A stretch of DNA of 12,983 bases from Desulfonatronum sp. (GCA_007127655.1 SKYX01000252.1:1-12983); one strand, 5' to 3'; counted from the stretch's first letter, positions 1-7,198 are shown. Notes: generated by a model from the sequence alone, not told the origin. Program-made: numbers and translations.

Positions 1-930
1 AAGACCATGACCGCGACCAAGGAAGTGGAGCACGCCGTCCTGACCATCCAGGGCCGGTCCAAGGACGCGGTGGCCTCCATGGAGCAGACCGAGCGTCAGG
101 TCCGGGAAAGCACGGAACTCTCGAATAAGGCCGGAGAATCCCTGCGCCTGATCATGGAGCGGGTGGAAGAGGTGGTCTCCCAGGTCACCCAGATCGCCGC
201 GGCCGCGGAAGAGCAATCCGCCGCCGCGGAAGAAATCAACCACAGCATCGAGGGCATCGCCCAGATCGCCAATGAAGCCGACGAGGGCGCGGGCCAGACC
301 GCGGCGGCCACCCGGGATTTGGCCGAGTTGGCCCAGGAACTGCTGACTGCTTCTCAGAAATTCAGTGGGGCTGGGTCGGACATGAGCAAGCTGGCGGCTT
401 CGGAAGGGCAGATGAAAGGGGTGCTTCCAAAGTTGATGCAGGAGTATATCAGGGAGAAATTCGGCCCGGACGTCTACAAAAAGCTGCAAGAGGAACTGGG
501 GGGTCCGGTCTTTCTTCCCACGGCCAGCTACCCGGATCAGGTCTTGCAGCAAATGGCCGAGATTGTCAGCCGGATCACCAGGAAGAGCAAGCGGGAGATA
601 CTCATGGGCCTGGGGATGTACACCGTGCCTCAGTTTCACAAGATGTATCGGCGCTACTTCAATGCCAAAAATCTCAAGGACTTCTACCTGAAGATGAACG
701 ACATCCATGCCCAGCTGACCAGGGAGCATCCGGGCATCAAGCCCCCTGGCTTCACCTATGAGGACAAGGGCGATGTGCTGTTCATGAATTATCGCTCCAA
801 GCGCGGATTGTTCGATTACTTCGAGGGCATTTTGAAGAGCGCGGCTCAGTTCATGAAAGAACGGGTGGACGTGAAGGTCAAGCCGCTGGACGAGCACACG
901 GCCAGGGCGGAAATCCGGTTTCACAAATAG
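1..930 (+). CDS. Methyl-accepting chemotaxis protein with C-terminal H-NOX (heme NO/O2-binding) domain, 5' truncated
   Basis: The reading frame is open from base 1, so the gene starts upstream. Residues are numbered from the Met at position 7. Residues 1-120 are the returning arm of an MCP cytoplasmic coiled coil (IAAAAEEQSAAAEEI at about 63-77), just after the hairpin tip. Residues 136-307 match the H-NOX fold from its MKG start. H234 (in NDIHAQL) is in the position of the proximal heme ligand (His102 of the Thermoanaerobacter Tt H-NOX). Y262-R-S264-K-R266 is the YxSxR propionate-binding motif, and P246-P247 matches the heme-distorting proline region. Y271 aligns with the distal Tyr140 that stabilises bound O2 in Tt H-NOX. 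The family senses NO or O2, and the MCP part would pass this to CheA. Any N-terminal sensor or membrane segments are outside the window. The domain call is secure; O2 versus NO selectivity is inference. Confidence 0.93.
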   Translation, partial: KTMTATKEVEHAVLTIQGRSKDAVASMEQTERQVRESTELSNKAGESLRLIMERVEEVVSQVTQIAAAAEEQSAAAEEINHSIEGIAQIANEADEGAGQTAAATRDLAELAQELLTASQKFSGAGSDMSKLAASEGQMKGVLPKLMQEYIREKFGPDVYKKLQEELGGPVFLPTASYPDQVLQQMAEIVSRITRKSKREILMGLGMYTVPQFHKMYRRYFNAKNLKDFYLKMNDIHAQLTREHPGIKPPGFTYEDKGDVLFMNYRSKRGLFDYFEGILKSAAQFMKERVDVKVKPLDEHTARAEIRFHK

Positions 931-954
931 GGATATTTTGTACACGTAACGATC

Positions 955-2928
955 ATGGATACTGATTCAACGACACATTCCGGTTTTGATCCGGAACGGT
1001 TTCCGGAACATGCCCGGAAGTGGTCCCAGGACCTGGAGGCTTTGGGTCACGATCTGGCCCGGGTTATTCCGGACCGGGAAGAGGCGTTTTTGGCCCTGGG
1101 CGCGGACATCCAGGCCTTTTCCTCCAAGGCCAAGGCCATGGCCAAGCAAGCCTCGGCCTTGACTGAACTGACGGCCGGGGAAGAGATCACCCAGATCGTC
1201 GAAACCCTGGGAGGCGAGCTGGACCAGATCAATGCGGTCTGCGGCTTGTCCTGCCGGAGGGAGGATTTGGGTCGGCTGGAGCAGGTGGTGGAACTGATCA
1301 GCTCCCTGGAGCGACGCACCGGGAGTTTTCGCAAGATTGTTCGCACGCTGCAGATGCTCGGCGTGACGACGCGGATCGAAAGCGCCCGGCTGGGGGAAAA
1401 GGGCCGGGGGTTCATGAATCTGGCCGGTCAGGTGGACAGCCTGGGCCGGAATATCATCGACCACTGGGCGAAGATCCAGGCCGATGCCACGCACCTGGGC
1501 GAGCAGGTTGCCTCGGCCCTGCTCCGGACTGGAACCCTGGTCCGGGAACAACAGACCGTGACCGAGGAGGCCTTGAGCAGCGGCCAGGCCAACCTGGCGA
1601 CCCTGGGCCGCCTGTCCGAACATTCCGCCGGTGCTTCGCGGACATTGTCCAAGCGGACCGGGGAAGTCAGCCGACATGTCGGGTCCATTGTCGCCTCCCT
1701 CCAGTTTCACGATATCACTCGGCAGCAGGTGGAGCACGTCTGCGAGGCCGTGGAGGACATGGCCCGGATGCTCGGCGAGGAGACGGGAACCGGAAGCAGC
1801 GAGGCCGATCACCGGAGGATGCAGGAAACGGCGTGCTGGATCGCGGATGTCTGCTCCTTGCAGGCCTCCCAGTTGAGCCACTGCCGCAAGGCCTTTGACC
1901 AGGCCATCGACTCCCTGGTCGCCGACCTGTCCAGTATTGCCCGGACCGTGGACGACCTGAACCGGGACCTGGGCGGGATGCTGAGTTCCGAAGGGGATTC
2001 CAGCCGGAACGTACTGGACCAGATTGGGGCCAATGTCCACCATCTGATCGACTTCATGCGCGGTTTCGGGGCCAAGAGCGAGGAACTGGGAGGGATCATG
2101 GTCCAGGTGGGCGAGACCGTGGCCCAGATGGCCGGGTTTGTCGGGAACATCGAGGATGTGGGCTCGGAGATCGAGCTGATCGCCCTGAACGCCAGCGTCC
2201 AGGCGGCCCGTACCGGGGATGAGGGGCTGGCCCTGGGCGTTCTGGCCGGGGCTATTCAGCGCCTGTCCATGGACGCCAGGACCGTGACCGACGAAGTGGC
2301 CGGGGAATTGCGGGCCATTGCCGACCATGCCCTGGAACTGCAAAAGCTGTCCGACGTTTCCGCGGAGGCCCGACGGATGGAGCAAATGATGGGTCGACTG
2401 GAAGAAATGATCAACACCCTGCGCAACCTGAACCGGCAATCCATGGACATGTTTAGCGAGATCCGGGCTGACGGGGACGTCCTCTGCCGGGATCTTCAGG
2501 CCCAGATTGACGGGATCACCTTTCATCACGACGTACTTCAGGATCTGGCTCAGGCCAGGGGGACCTTCGAGCAACTCGCTGATCAGGCCATGGTCCAGTC
2601 CTCGGATGACTGTGATCCGTCCAAGCGGTCGGATCGATTGAAGGAATTGCTGGCCCGATACACCATGGAAGCCGAACGCATGGTTCACCTGGGGGGAGAG
2701 CACGGCGAGGCCGCAGCGGCGGATGGCGACGATATTGAATTGTTCGGCGATGATGACGGCGTTGAGCTGTTCGGCGACGACGAGAACGTGGAATTGTTCG
2801 GCAATGACGACAACGTGGAGTTGTTCGGAAGCGACGATGGCGTGGAGTTGTTCGACGACCCCAAGGCCGAGGCTAAGGACGACAAGCGGCGGAAGGAAGA
2901 TTTCGGCGACAACGTGGAACTGTTTTAA
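955..2928 (+). CDS. Degenerate MCP-like protein with CheZ-like motif and C-terminal VELF repeats
   Basis: This is a soluble, largely helical 657-residue protein with no membrane segment. It has two similar halves. Half A has a diverged MCP hairpin signature (residues about 129-165, with IESARLGEKGRGF), then SLQFHDITRQQVEHV at 248-262. Half B has a closer MCP-like signature (about 403-450, with LIALNASVQAART), then ITFHHDVLQDL at 521-531. The half-A motif F-H-D253-I-T-R-Q257 lines up with F-Q-D143-L-T-G-Q147 of Escherichia coli CheZ, whose Asp and Gln catalyse CheY-P dephosphorylation. In half B the Asp position holds H525 while Q529 is kept. The acidic tail (592-657) carries six [IV]-E-L-F motifs, the last at the C-terminus. 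The gene starts 24 nt after the H-NOX receptor, and its Shine-Dalgarno is weak. A role as CheY-P phosphatase or CheY/CheA scaffold is inferred. Automatic annotation would probably call it an MCP, but it lacks a sensor and membrane anchor. Confidence 0.85.
   Translation: MDTDSTTHSGFDPERFPEHARKWSQDLEALGHDLARVIPDREEAFLALGADIQAFSSKAKAMAKQASALTELTAGEEITQIVETLGGELDQINAVCGLSCRREDLGRLEQVVELISSLERRTGSFRKIVRTLQMLGVTTRIESARLGEKGRGFMNLAGQVDSLGRNIIDHWAKIQADATHLGEQVASALLRTGTLVREQQTVTEEALSSGQANLATLGRLSEHSAGASRTLSKRTGEVSRHVGSIVASLQFHDITRQQVEHVCEAVEDMARMLGEETGTGSSEADHRRMQETACWIADVCSLQASQLSHCRKAFDQAIDSLVADLSSIARTVDDLNRDLGGMLSSEGDSSRNVLDQIGANVHHLIDFMRGFGAKSEELGGIMVQVGETVAQMAGFVGNIEDVGSEIELIALNASVQAARTGDEGLALGVLAGAIQRLSMDARTVTDEVAGELRAIADHALELQKLSDVSAEARRMEQMMGRLEEMINTLRNLNRQSMDMFSEIRADGDVLCRDLQAQIDGITFHHDVLQDLAQARGTFEQLADQAMVQSSDDCDPSKRSDRLKELLARYTMEAERMVHLGGEHGEAAAADGDDIELFGDDDGVELFGDDENVELFGNDDNVELFGSDDGVELFDDPKAEAKDDKRRKEDFGDNVELF
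2728..2862 (+). repeat. Five tandem 27-nt units encoding D-x-[IV]-E-L-F-G-x-D
   Basis: The five in-frame units are 2728-2754, 2755-2781, 2782-2808, 2809-2835 and 2836-2862. They encode DDIELFGDD, DGVELFGDD, ENVELFGND, DNVELFGSD and DGVELFDDP. A sixth, isolated DNVELF is encoded at 2908-2925 and forms the very C-terminus, after a charged linker rich in Lys and Asp. Codons vary between units (gaa/gag, ttg/ctg, gac/gat) while the I/V-E-L-F core is kept. This suggests selection on the peptide, not a recent slippage event. Confidence 0.93.
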
Positions 2929-2956
2929 CGATCTGACCGGGATCGGACGTATCAGC

Positions 2957-2962
2957 AGGAGG
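2957..2962 (+). promoter_or_regulatory. Ribosome binding site that fixes the STAS gene start
   Basis: A perfect AGGAGG lies 6 nt before ATG 2969. An earlier ATG at 2964 is in another frame. The upstream extension of the STAS reading frame overlaps the preceding gene out of frame and is not a real N-terminus. Confidence 0.85.
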
Positions 2963-2968
2963 CATGCT

Positions 2969-3295
2969 ATGGGAGAATGGGCGATATCCGCTCCGGAACC
3001 GACGACCAGGCTGCTGAAGCTTTCGGGGCGCTGGGGAGTGGAAGGGGCCGAAGAGCTGCATCAGGCGTTTACGCGGGCCTTGGAGCAGTCGGCCGGCGAC
3101 GTCGCGCTCCATGTCGACCTGGAGGGCCTGGAAGACGTGGATTTAACCTTTTTTCAGGTGCTTGACTCCGCGGCCAAAACGATAGGGTCGAATGAACTGC
3201 ATTTCATGAACATTCCGGAAAACGTCATGACCAAAGCAGAGTGGATAGGGTTCACTCCCCGGCATGTCACCGGGATTTTTAGGAAAGGAGCTTAA
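2969..3295 (+). CDS. Small STAS-domain protein
   Basis: This 108-residue protein has the STAS layout: an N-terminal strand region (LLKLSGRW, 15-22), a helix (EGAEELHQAFTRALEQ, 25-40), the central strand VALHVDLEGLEDVD (45-58) and the helix starting LTFFQVLDSA. STAS domains include anti-anti-sigma factors, and small versions often sit beside cheY and cheA in chemosensory clusters. In SpoIIAA-type proteins a phosphorylatable Ser follows the Asp at the end of the central strand. Here D58 is followed by L59 and then T60, so classical Ser phosphorylation at that site is unlikely. The start is set by a strong RBS. The stop lies 5 nt before the cheY ATG, and the cheY RBS is inside this gene's last codons, which indicates tight coupling. 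A role as a partner or docking protein of the CheA/CheY system is inferred from context. Confidence 0.8.
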   Translation: MGEWAISAPEPTTRLLKLSGRWGVEGAEELHQAFTRALEQSAGDVALHVDLEGLEDVDLTFFQVLDSAAKTIGSNELHFMNIPENVMTKAEWIGFTPRHVTGIFRKGA

Positions 3296-3300
3296 TTTTT

Positions 3301-3663
3301 ATGTCCAAGCGAATCATGACCGTGGATGATTCCAGCAGCGTTCGGCAAATGGTCGGCTTCACCTTGAAGGACGCCGGCTACGAGGTCGTCGAGGCCGTGG
3401 ATGGAAAAGACGCGCTGACCAAGCTGTCCGGGACCGTGGACATGATCATCACGGACCTGAACATGCCGAACATGGACGGCATCGAGTTCATCCGCCAAGT
3501 CCGGGCTCTGCCAAACTACAAGTTCGTGCCCATCGTGATGCTGACCACGGAGTCTCAGGCTGAAAAGAAGCAGGTCGGCAAGGAGGCCGGGGCTACGGGG
3601 TGGATCGTCAAGCCGTTCAAGCCGGATCAATTGCTGGCCGTGGTCAAGAAGGTTGTCAGGTAG
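3301..3663 (+). CDS. cheY: Chemotaxis response regulator CheY
   Basis: This is a single receiver domain of 120 residues, the usual CheY length, with no output domain. Acidic-pocket residues are D9 and D10, the phosphoacceptor is D52 (ITDLNMPNMDG), the switch hydroxyl is T82 or T83 (MLTTES), and the conserved Lys is K104 (IVKPF). W101 is at the position of the aromatic switch residue, which is Tyr106 in E. coli CheY. The protein is phosphorylated by CheA and then acts on a motor or another effector; which one cannot be read from the window. AAGGAG at 3285-3290 lies 10 nt before the ATG. The neighbours, STAS upstream and cheA downstream, support a dedicated CheY of this cluster. The CheZ-like upstream protein is a candidate for its phosphatase. 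Confidence 0.95.
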   Translation: MSKRIMTVDDSSSVRQMVGFTLKDAGYEVVEAVDGKDALTKLSGTVDMIITDLNMPNMDGIEFIRQVRALPNYKFVPIVMLTTESQAEKKQVGKEAGATGWIVKPFKPDQLLAVVKKVVR

Positions 3664-3738
3664 CCCTTCGTCGTTGAGGATGTTGTTGCGGGTGCAAAGA
3701 TCGGAATCCGGGTGTGAAGACGAAAGGGAGATAAGGCC

Positions 3739-5880
3739 ATGAGTCGTGAAGAGCAGATGCAGCAGGCCAAGAACGCCTATCTGGAAGAGGCCCGTGAACT
3801 GCTGGGAGACCTGGAAGATGCCCTGTTGGAACTGGAGTCCAGCCCGGAGGATCACGAGCTGATCAACCGGGTGTTCCGGTCCATGCACACCATCAAGGGG
3901 TCCGGGGCGATGTTCGGTTTCGACGACATTGCCATGTTCACTCATGAACTGGAAACGGTTTTCGATCTGGTCCGTAATGACGAACTGCGCGTCACCTCGG
4001 AATTGCTGGATCTGACTCTCAAATCCCGGGACTTGATTCTGGAGATGCTGCACCAGGACGGATGCCACGCATCCGCTTGTCAGAGCGAGTCCGAGCGGAT
4101 CGTCACGCGGTTGCGAGGGTTTCTGGAACAAGCCGGAAAAGGGCCTTCCGGGCTGATCGCCGCCGAGTCGGACGCCGAGGGAACAGGTGCGACCGGTTCG
4201 TCCGGTGAGGTCTCCACGGTGTTCCGGGTTCGTTTCAAGCCGGACGCCCGCATTTTTCTGACCGGGACCAACCCCCTGGCCTTGTTGGAGGAATTGACCG
4301 AGTTGGGCAACTGCAAGATCGTGGCCCGGACTGAGAACATTCCCCGGCTGGACGAGATGGACCCGGTGTCCTGCTATACGTGGTGGGACATGATCCTGGT
4401 GACGTCGCGGGGCAAGGAAGCCATTCAGGACGTGTTCATCTTCGTGGAGGACGACTGTGAATTGACCATCCAGGAGGTGGAGACGGTCGACCCGGACGAG
4501 GTGGCCCACGTAGGCAAGCGGCTGGGGGAGATTCTGGTTGAGCGCGGAGACGTGAAAATCCAGGACCTCCAAGAGATTCTCAAGCAGCAGCGGCCCTTGG
4601 GCGAATTATTGACCCAGGCCGGATTGGTCAGCTCCCAGGGCCTGGAAGCCGCCCTGACCGAGCAGGAGGTGGTAAGGGAAGCTCGGGTGCCTCGGGTGGA
4701 GCACAAGGAGGCCGTGAGCAGCATCCGGGTGGAGGCCGCCAAGCTGGACAAGCTGGGGGACTTGGTGGGCGAACTGGTGATCGTCCAGGCTCGACTGACT
4801 CAACTCGTGACCCAGCGCCACGACACGGCCCTGGGCAGCCTGGCCGAGGAACTGGAACGGCTCAGCGATGAACTGCGGGACAACACCCTGGGCATCCGGA
4901 TGCTGCCCATTGGCAGCACATTTAATAAATTTTTGCGGTTGGTCCGGGACCTTTCCAAGGAACTGGGCAAGGAAATCGAACTGGTCACCCAGGGTGGGGA
5001 AACCGAGTTGGACAAGAACGTGATCGAGAAGCTCAACGATCCCATGGTCCACCTTTTGCGCAATTCCATCGACCACGGGGTGGAGTCGCCGGAAGCTCGA
5101 CAAGCCAAGGGCAAGCCCGGCAAAGGCAAAATCACCCTTTCCGCCGAACATGCCAGCGGCGAGGTTCTGATCCGGATCATGGACGATGGCGCGGGTATCG
5201 AACCGGCCAAGATCCGGGCCAAGGCCCTGGAAAAAGGGCTTATCGGCCCGGATGTCGCCCTTTCAGACGACGAGGTGCTGCAACTGGTCTTCCTGCCGGG
5301 GTTTTCCACCGCGGAACAGGTCAGTAACGTGTCCGGGCGAGGCGTGGGCATGGACGTGGTCAAGCGCGGTATCGACGCCTTGCGCGGGGTGATCAAGCTG
5401 GAGAGCGTCCCGAACAAAGGCACCAGCGTCCTGATCAAGCTGCCTCTGACCCTGGCGATCATCGACGGGTTGCAGGTGGAGGTGGCCCAGGAGCAATACG
5501 TCATCCCGCTATCCGCGGTGGAGGAATGCGTCGAGCTGGATCGCTTCAAGTCGAATTTTGGCGAGAACGGGGAGATGATCAATCTGCGCGGGGAGGCCGT
5601 CCCGTTTATCCGCCTGCGCAACTGGTTTGACCAAAACGGCGCGCTGCCGACCATCGAGCAGGTGGTGATCGTCAACGTCCAGGAGCAGCGCATCGGGCTG
5701 GTGGTGGACAAGGTCATCGGCCAGCATCAGACCGTGATCAAAAGCCTGGGCCGGGTTTATCGCGAACTGGACGGCATCTCCGGAGCAACCATCAACGGCG
5801 ATGGAACCATGGCCTTGATTTTGGACGTCCAGGCCCTGGTCGGCGCCGCGGTGCGGAATGTCGTGCAGGGGGATGGGTGA
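3739..5880 (+). CDS. cheA: Chemotaxis histidine kinase CheA
   Basis: The protein has 713 residues. The N-terminal Hpt (P1) domain has phosphorylated H50 in SMHTIKGSGAMFGF. Residues about 158-250 form a beta-rich middle domain (FRVRFKPDARIFLTG, then CYTWWDMI and VFIFVEDD) in the place of the CheY/CheB-binding P2. Residues about 259-309 hold two copies of an LGE-[IL]-L...L..[IA]L..Q motif. The dimerisation domain P3 runs from about 328 to 395 (KLDKLGDLVGELVIVQARL). The ATPase domain has the N box HLLRNSIDHG (438-447), the G1 box DDGAGI (482-487) and the G2 box GRGVGMDVV (533-541). The CheW-like P5 domain fills 570-713. All catalytic motifs are intact. AAAGGGAG at 3723-3730 precedes the ATG by 8 nt. 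The 75-nt gap after cheY shows no convincing terminator. The kinase would be controlled by receptors such as the H-NOX MCP through CheW, which is not in this window. Confidence 0.97.
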   Translation: MSREEQMQQAKNAYLEEARELLGDLEDALLELESSPEDHELINRVFRSMHTIKGSGAMFGFDDIAMFTHELETVFDLVRNDELRVTSELLDLTLKSRDLILEMLHQDGCHASACQSESERIVTRLRGFLEQAGKGPSGLIAAESDAEGTGATGSSGEVSTVFRVRFKPDARIFLTGTNPLALLEELTELGNCKIVARTENIPRLDEMDPVSCYTWWDMILVTSRGKEAIQDVFIFVEDDCELTIQEVETVDPDEVAHVGKRLGEILVERGDVKIQDLQEILKQQRPLGELLTQAGLVSSQGLEAALTEQEVVREARVPRVEHKEAVSSIRVEAAKLDKLGDLVGELVIVQARLTQLVTQRHDTALGSLAEELERLSDELRDNTLGIRMLPIGSTFNKFLRLVRDLSKELGKEIELVTQGGETELDKNVIEKLNDPMVHLLRNSIDHGVESPEARQAKGKPGKGKITLSAEHASGEVLIRIMDDGAGIEPAKIRAKALEKGLIGPDVALSDDEVLQLVFLPGFSTAEQVSNVSGRGVGMDVVKRGIDALRGVIKLESVPNKGTSVLIKLPLTLAIIDGLQVEVAQEQYVIPLSAVEECVELDRFKSNFGENGEMINLRGEAVPFIRLRNWFDQNGALPTIEQVVIVNVQEQRIGLVVDKVIGQHQTVIKSLGRVYRELDGISGATINGDGTMALILDVQALVGAAVRNVVQGDG

Positions 5881-5891
5881 AGGGGAAAAAT

Positions 5892-5905
5892 AGGAGTCAG
5901 GAGTC
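5892..5905 (+). repeat. Two tandem AGGAGTC heptamers
   Basis: AGGAGTC occurs twice in tandem, followed by the partial unit AGGAA, just after the cheA stop. Short tandem heptamer repeats of this kind are known as STRRs in cyanobacteria and occur in other bacteria. No function is evident here. Confidence 0.8.
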
Positions 5906-5961
5906 AGGAAGAATGAGTCCAGAAACGTTGGCTTTGTGCAGTTGCTCAATTCTTCAACCGT

Positions 5962-5982
5962 TGAACCGTGAACCGTGAACCG
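5962..5982 (+). repeat. Three tandem TGAACCG heptamers upstream of the soluble hybrid kinase
   Basis: Three perfect TGAACCG units are flanked by degenerate ones (TCAACCG before, CTGAAC after). They lie 25 nt upstream of the next start codon. The same heptamer, in both orientations, makes up the ends of the insert in the large kinase gene (9925-10101). The 127-nt gap therefore consists mostly of dispersed repeat DNA plus a Shine-Dalgarno (GAAGGGGC, 5993-6000). Confidence 0.9.
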
Positions 5983-6007
5983 CTGAACTCCCGAAGGGGC
6001 AAGGTCT

Positions 6008-7198
6008 ATGAACAACGAAGACATTTCCGCCAAACTGGCCAGGTTGGAGCGGCTACACGAGCAGGCTCGGCAGGAGGCCGAGGAGAATGCCACGGTGCGG
6101 GACGAGTTTCTGGGGCGGATCAGTCACGAGTTGCGGACACCGTTGAACGCGATCATGGGCATGTCCGAGTTGCTGTCCGGGTCCGGCCTCGACGCTACCC
6201 AGGCCAACTATCTGTCCATGATCAACCAGTCCTCGTCCCAGTTGCTCCGACTGGTCAACGAGATTCTGGATTTTAGCCGCTTGCGGTCCGAGACGGAAGT
6301 CCAGGACCAAGTTGATTACACCATTGCCCAGGACATCCTGCCCCGGCTGCATATCCGGGAAAAGCAGGCCCTGGAGAAAGGACTGCATTACTTTGTCCAT
6401 GTTTCGAAGGACCTTTCCGGGACCCTGCGCGGCACTCCGGATTGGATCACCCAGGTGGTGGGGGCCCTGGTGGACAACGCAGTCAAGTTTACGGACTACG
6501 GCGAGGTCCTGGTCCATTTCGACCGTGGACGGGGAAGGGATGGAAAGTCGACCCTGTGCATCAACATCACGGATACCGGCATCGGAGTGCCCAGGGAAAG
6601 CCAGGAAGTGATCTTCAACAAGCTGGTCACCGGACCGCACTCCAGACGTTTCGGCGGGTTGGGCATGGGATTGGCTCTGGCCCAGGAACTGGTGGAGAAA
6701 ATGGGCGGACAGATCATCGTGGACAGCGAGTTGTACCTGGGAAGCACGTTTTCCGTTTCCCTGCCGCTGCAGGTGCTTGTCGACCGTCCGGCGATTTCGG
6801 ACATGCCGCAGGGTCCGTTCTCGATCCTCCTGGCCGAGGACGAGCCGGTCAACAGGTTCATGACCGAACAATTGCTGAGCAAGCACGGCCACCGTGTGGT
6901 CGCCGTGGGGGACGGCGAGCAAGCCCTGGAGGCCCTGGCCGGGGCGGCATTCGACCTGGTGCTGATGGACGTCTCTATGCCCGTGTTGGATGGTCTGGAG
7001 GCGACGGGGATCATCCGCTCCGGCGAAAGGCCCGGCATCGATAAGGACATCCCCATCATCGCCCTGACCGCCATGGTCATGCCGACGGACCGTCAGCGCT
7101 GTCTGGCCGCGGGCATGGACGCCTTCGTGACCAAACCTGTGGAGACCACAAAGCTGGGAGAGGTGATGCTCGAGGTTCTCTGCACTCGACGGTCCTGA
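6008..7198 (+). CDS. Soluble hybrid histidine kinase (HisKA-HATPase-REC)
   Basis: The protein has 396 residues with no membrane segment and no recognisable sensor, only a short N-terminal charged helix (about 7-30). The H box has H40 in ISHELRTPLNAI. The N box has N157 in VDNAVKFT, the G1 box is DTGIGV (189-194) and the G2 box is GGLGMGLAL (216-224). A linked receiver (about 271-392) has D278 in the acidic pocket, phosphoacceptor D321 in LMDVSMP, T354 in ALTAM and K376 in VTKP. It lacks an Hpt domain, so onward transfer to another regulator would need an Hpt partner. The next gene encodes one, which makes that protein a plausible relay partner by inference. GAAGGGGC at 5993-6000 serves as RBS. 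Its input is probably a protein contact, possibly with the chemosensory complex upstream. Specificity cannot be read. Confidence 0.93.
   Translation: MNNEDISAKLARLERLHEQARQEAEENATVRDEFLGRISHELRTPLNAIMGMSELLSGSGLDATQANYLSMINQSSSQLLRLVNEILDFSRLRSETEVQDQVDYTIAQDILPRLHIREKQALEKGLHYFVHVSKDLSGTLRGTPDWITQVVGALVDNAVKFTDYGEVLVHFDRGRGRDGKSTLCINITDTGIGVPRESQEVIFNKLVTGPHSRRFGGLGMGLALAQELVEKMGGQIIVDSELYLGSTFSVSLPLQVLVDRPAISDMPQGPFSILLAEDEPVNRFMTEQLLSKHGHRVVAVGDGEQALEALAGAAFDLVLMDVSMPVLDGLEATGIIRSGERPGIDKDIPIIALTAMVMPTDRQRCLAAGMDAFVTKPVETTKLGEVMLEVLCTRRS

Noticed and set aside
967..2703. Long minus-strand open frame (578 codons) opposite the MCP/CheZ-like gene
   Set aside because: It is a shadow of the high-GC coding strand. 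Its protein is rich in Gly, His, Gln and Pro with no domain, whereas the + strand frame has clear MCP and CheZ-like motifs.
2728..2862. The 27-nt repeat array as a CRISPR
   Set aside because: The units are contiguous without spacers, lie in frame inside a gene, and vary by synonymous changes.
2723..2968. N-terminal extension of the STAS frame inside the upstream gene
   Set aside because: The extension is an out-of-frame translation of the VELF repeat region. The strong AGGAGG before ATG 2969 marks the true start.
3292..4572. Minus-strand open frame opposite cheY and the start of cheA
   Set aside because: The cheY and cheA frames are certain from their catalytic motifs. The antisense protein has no recognisable domain.
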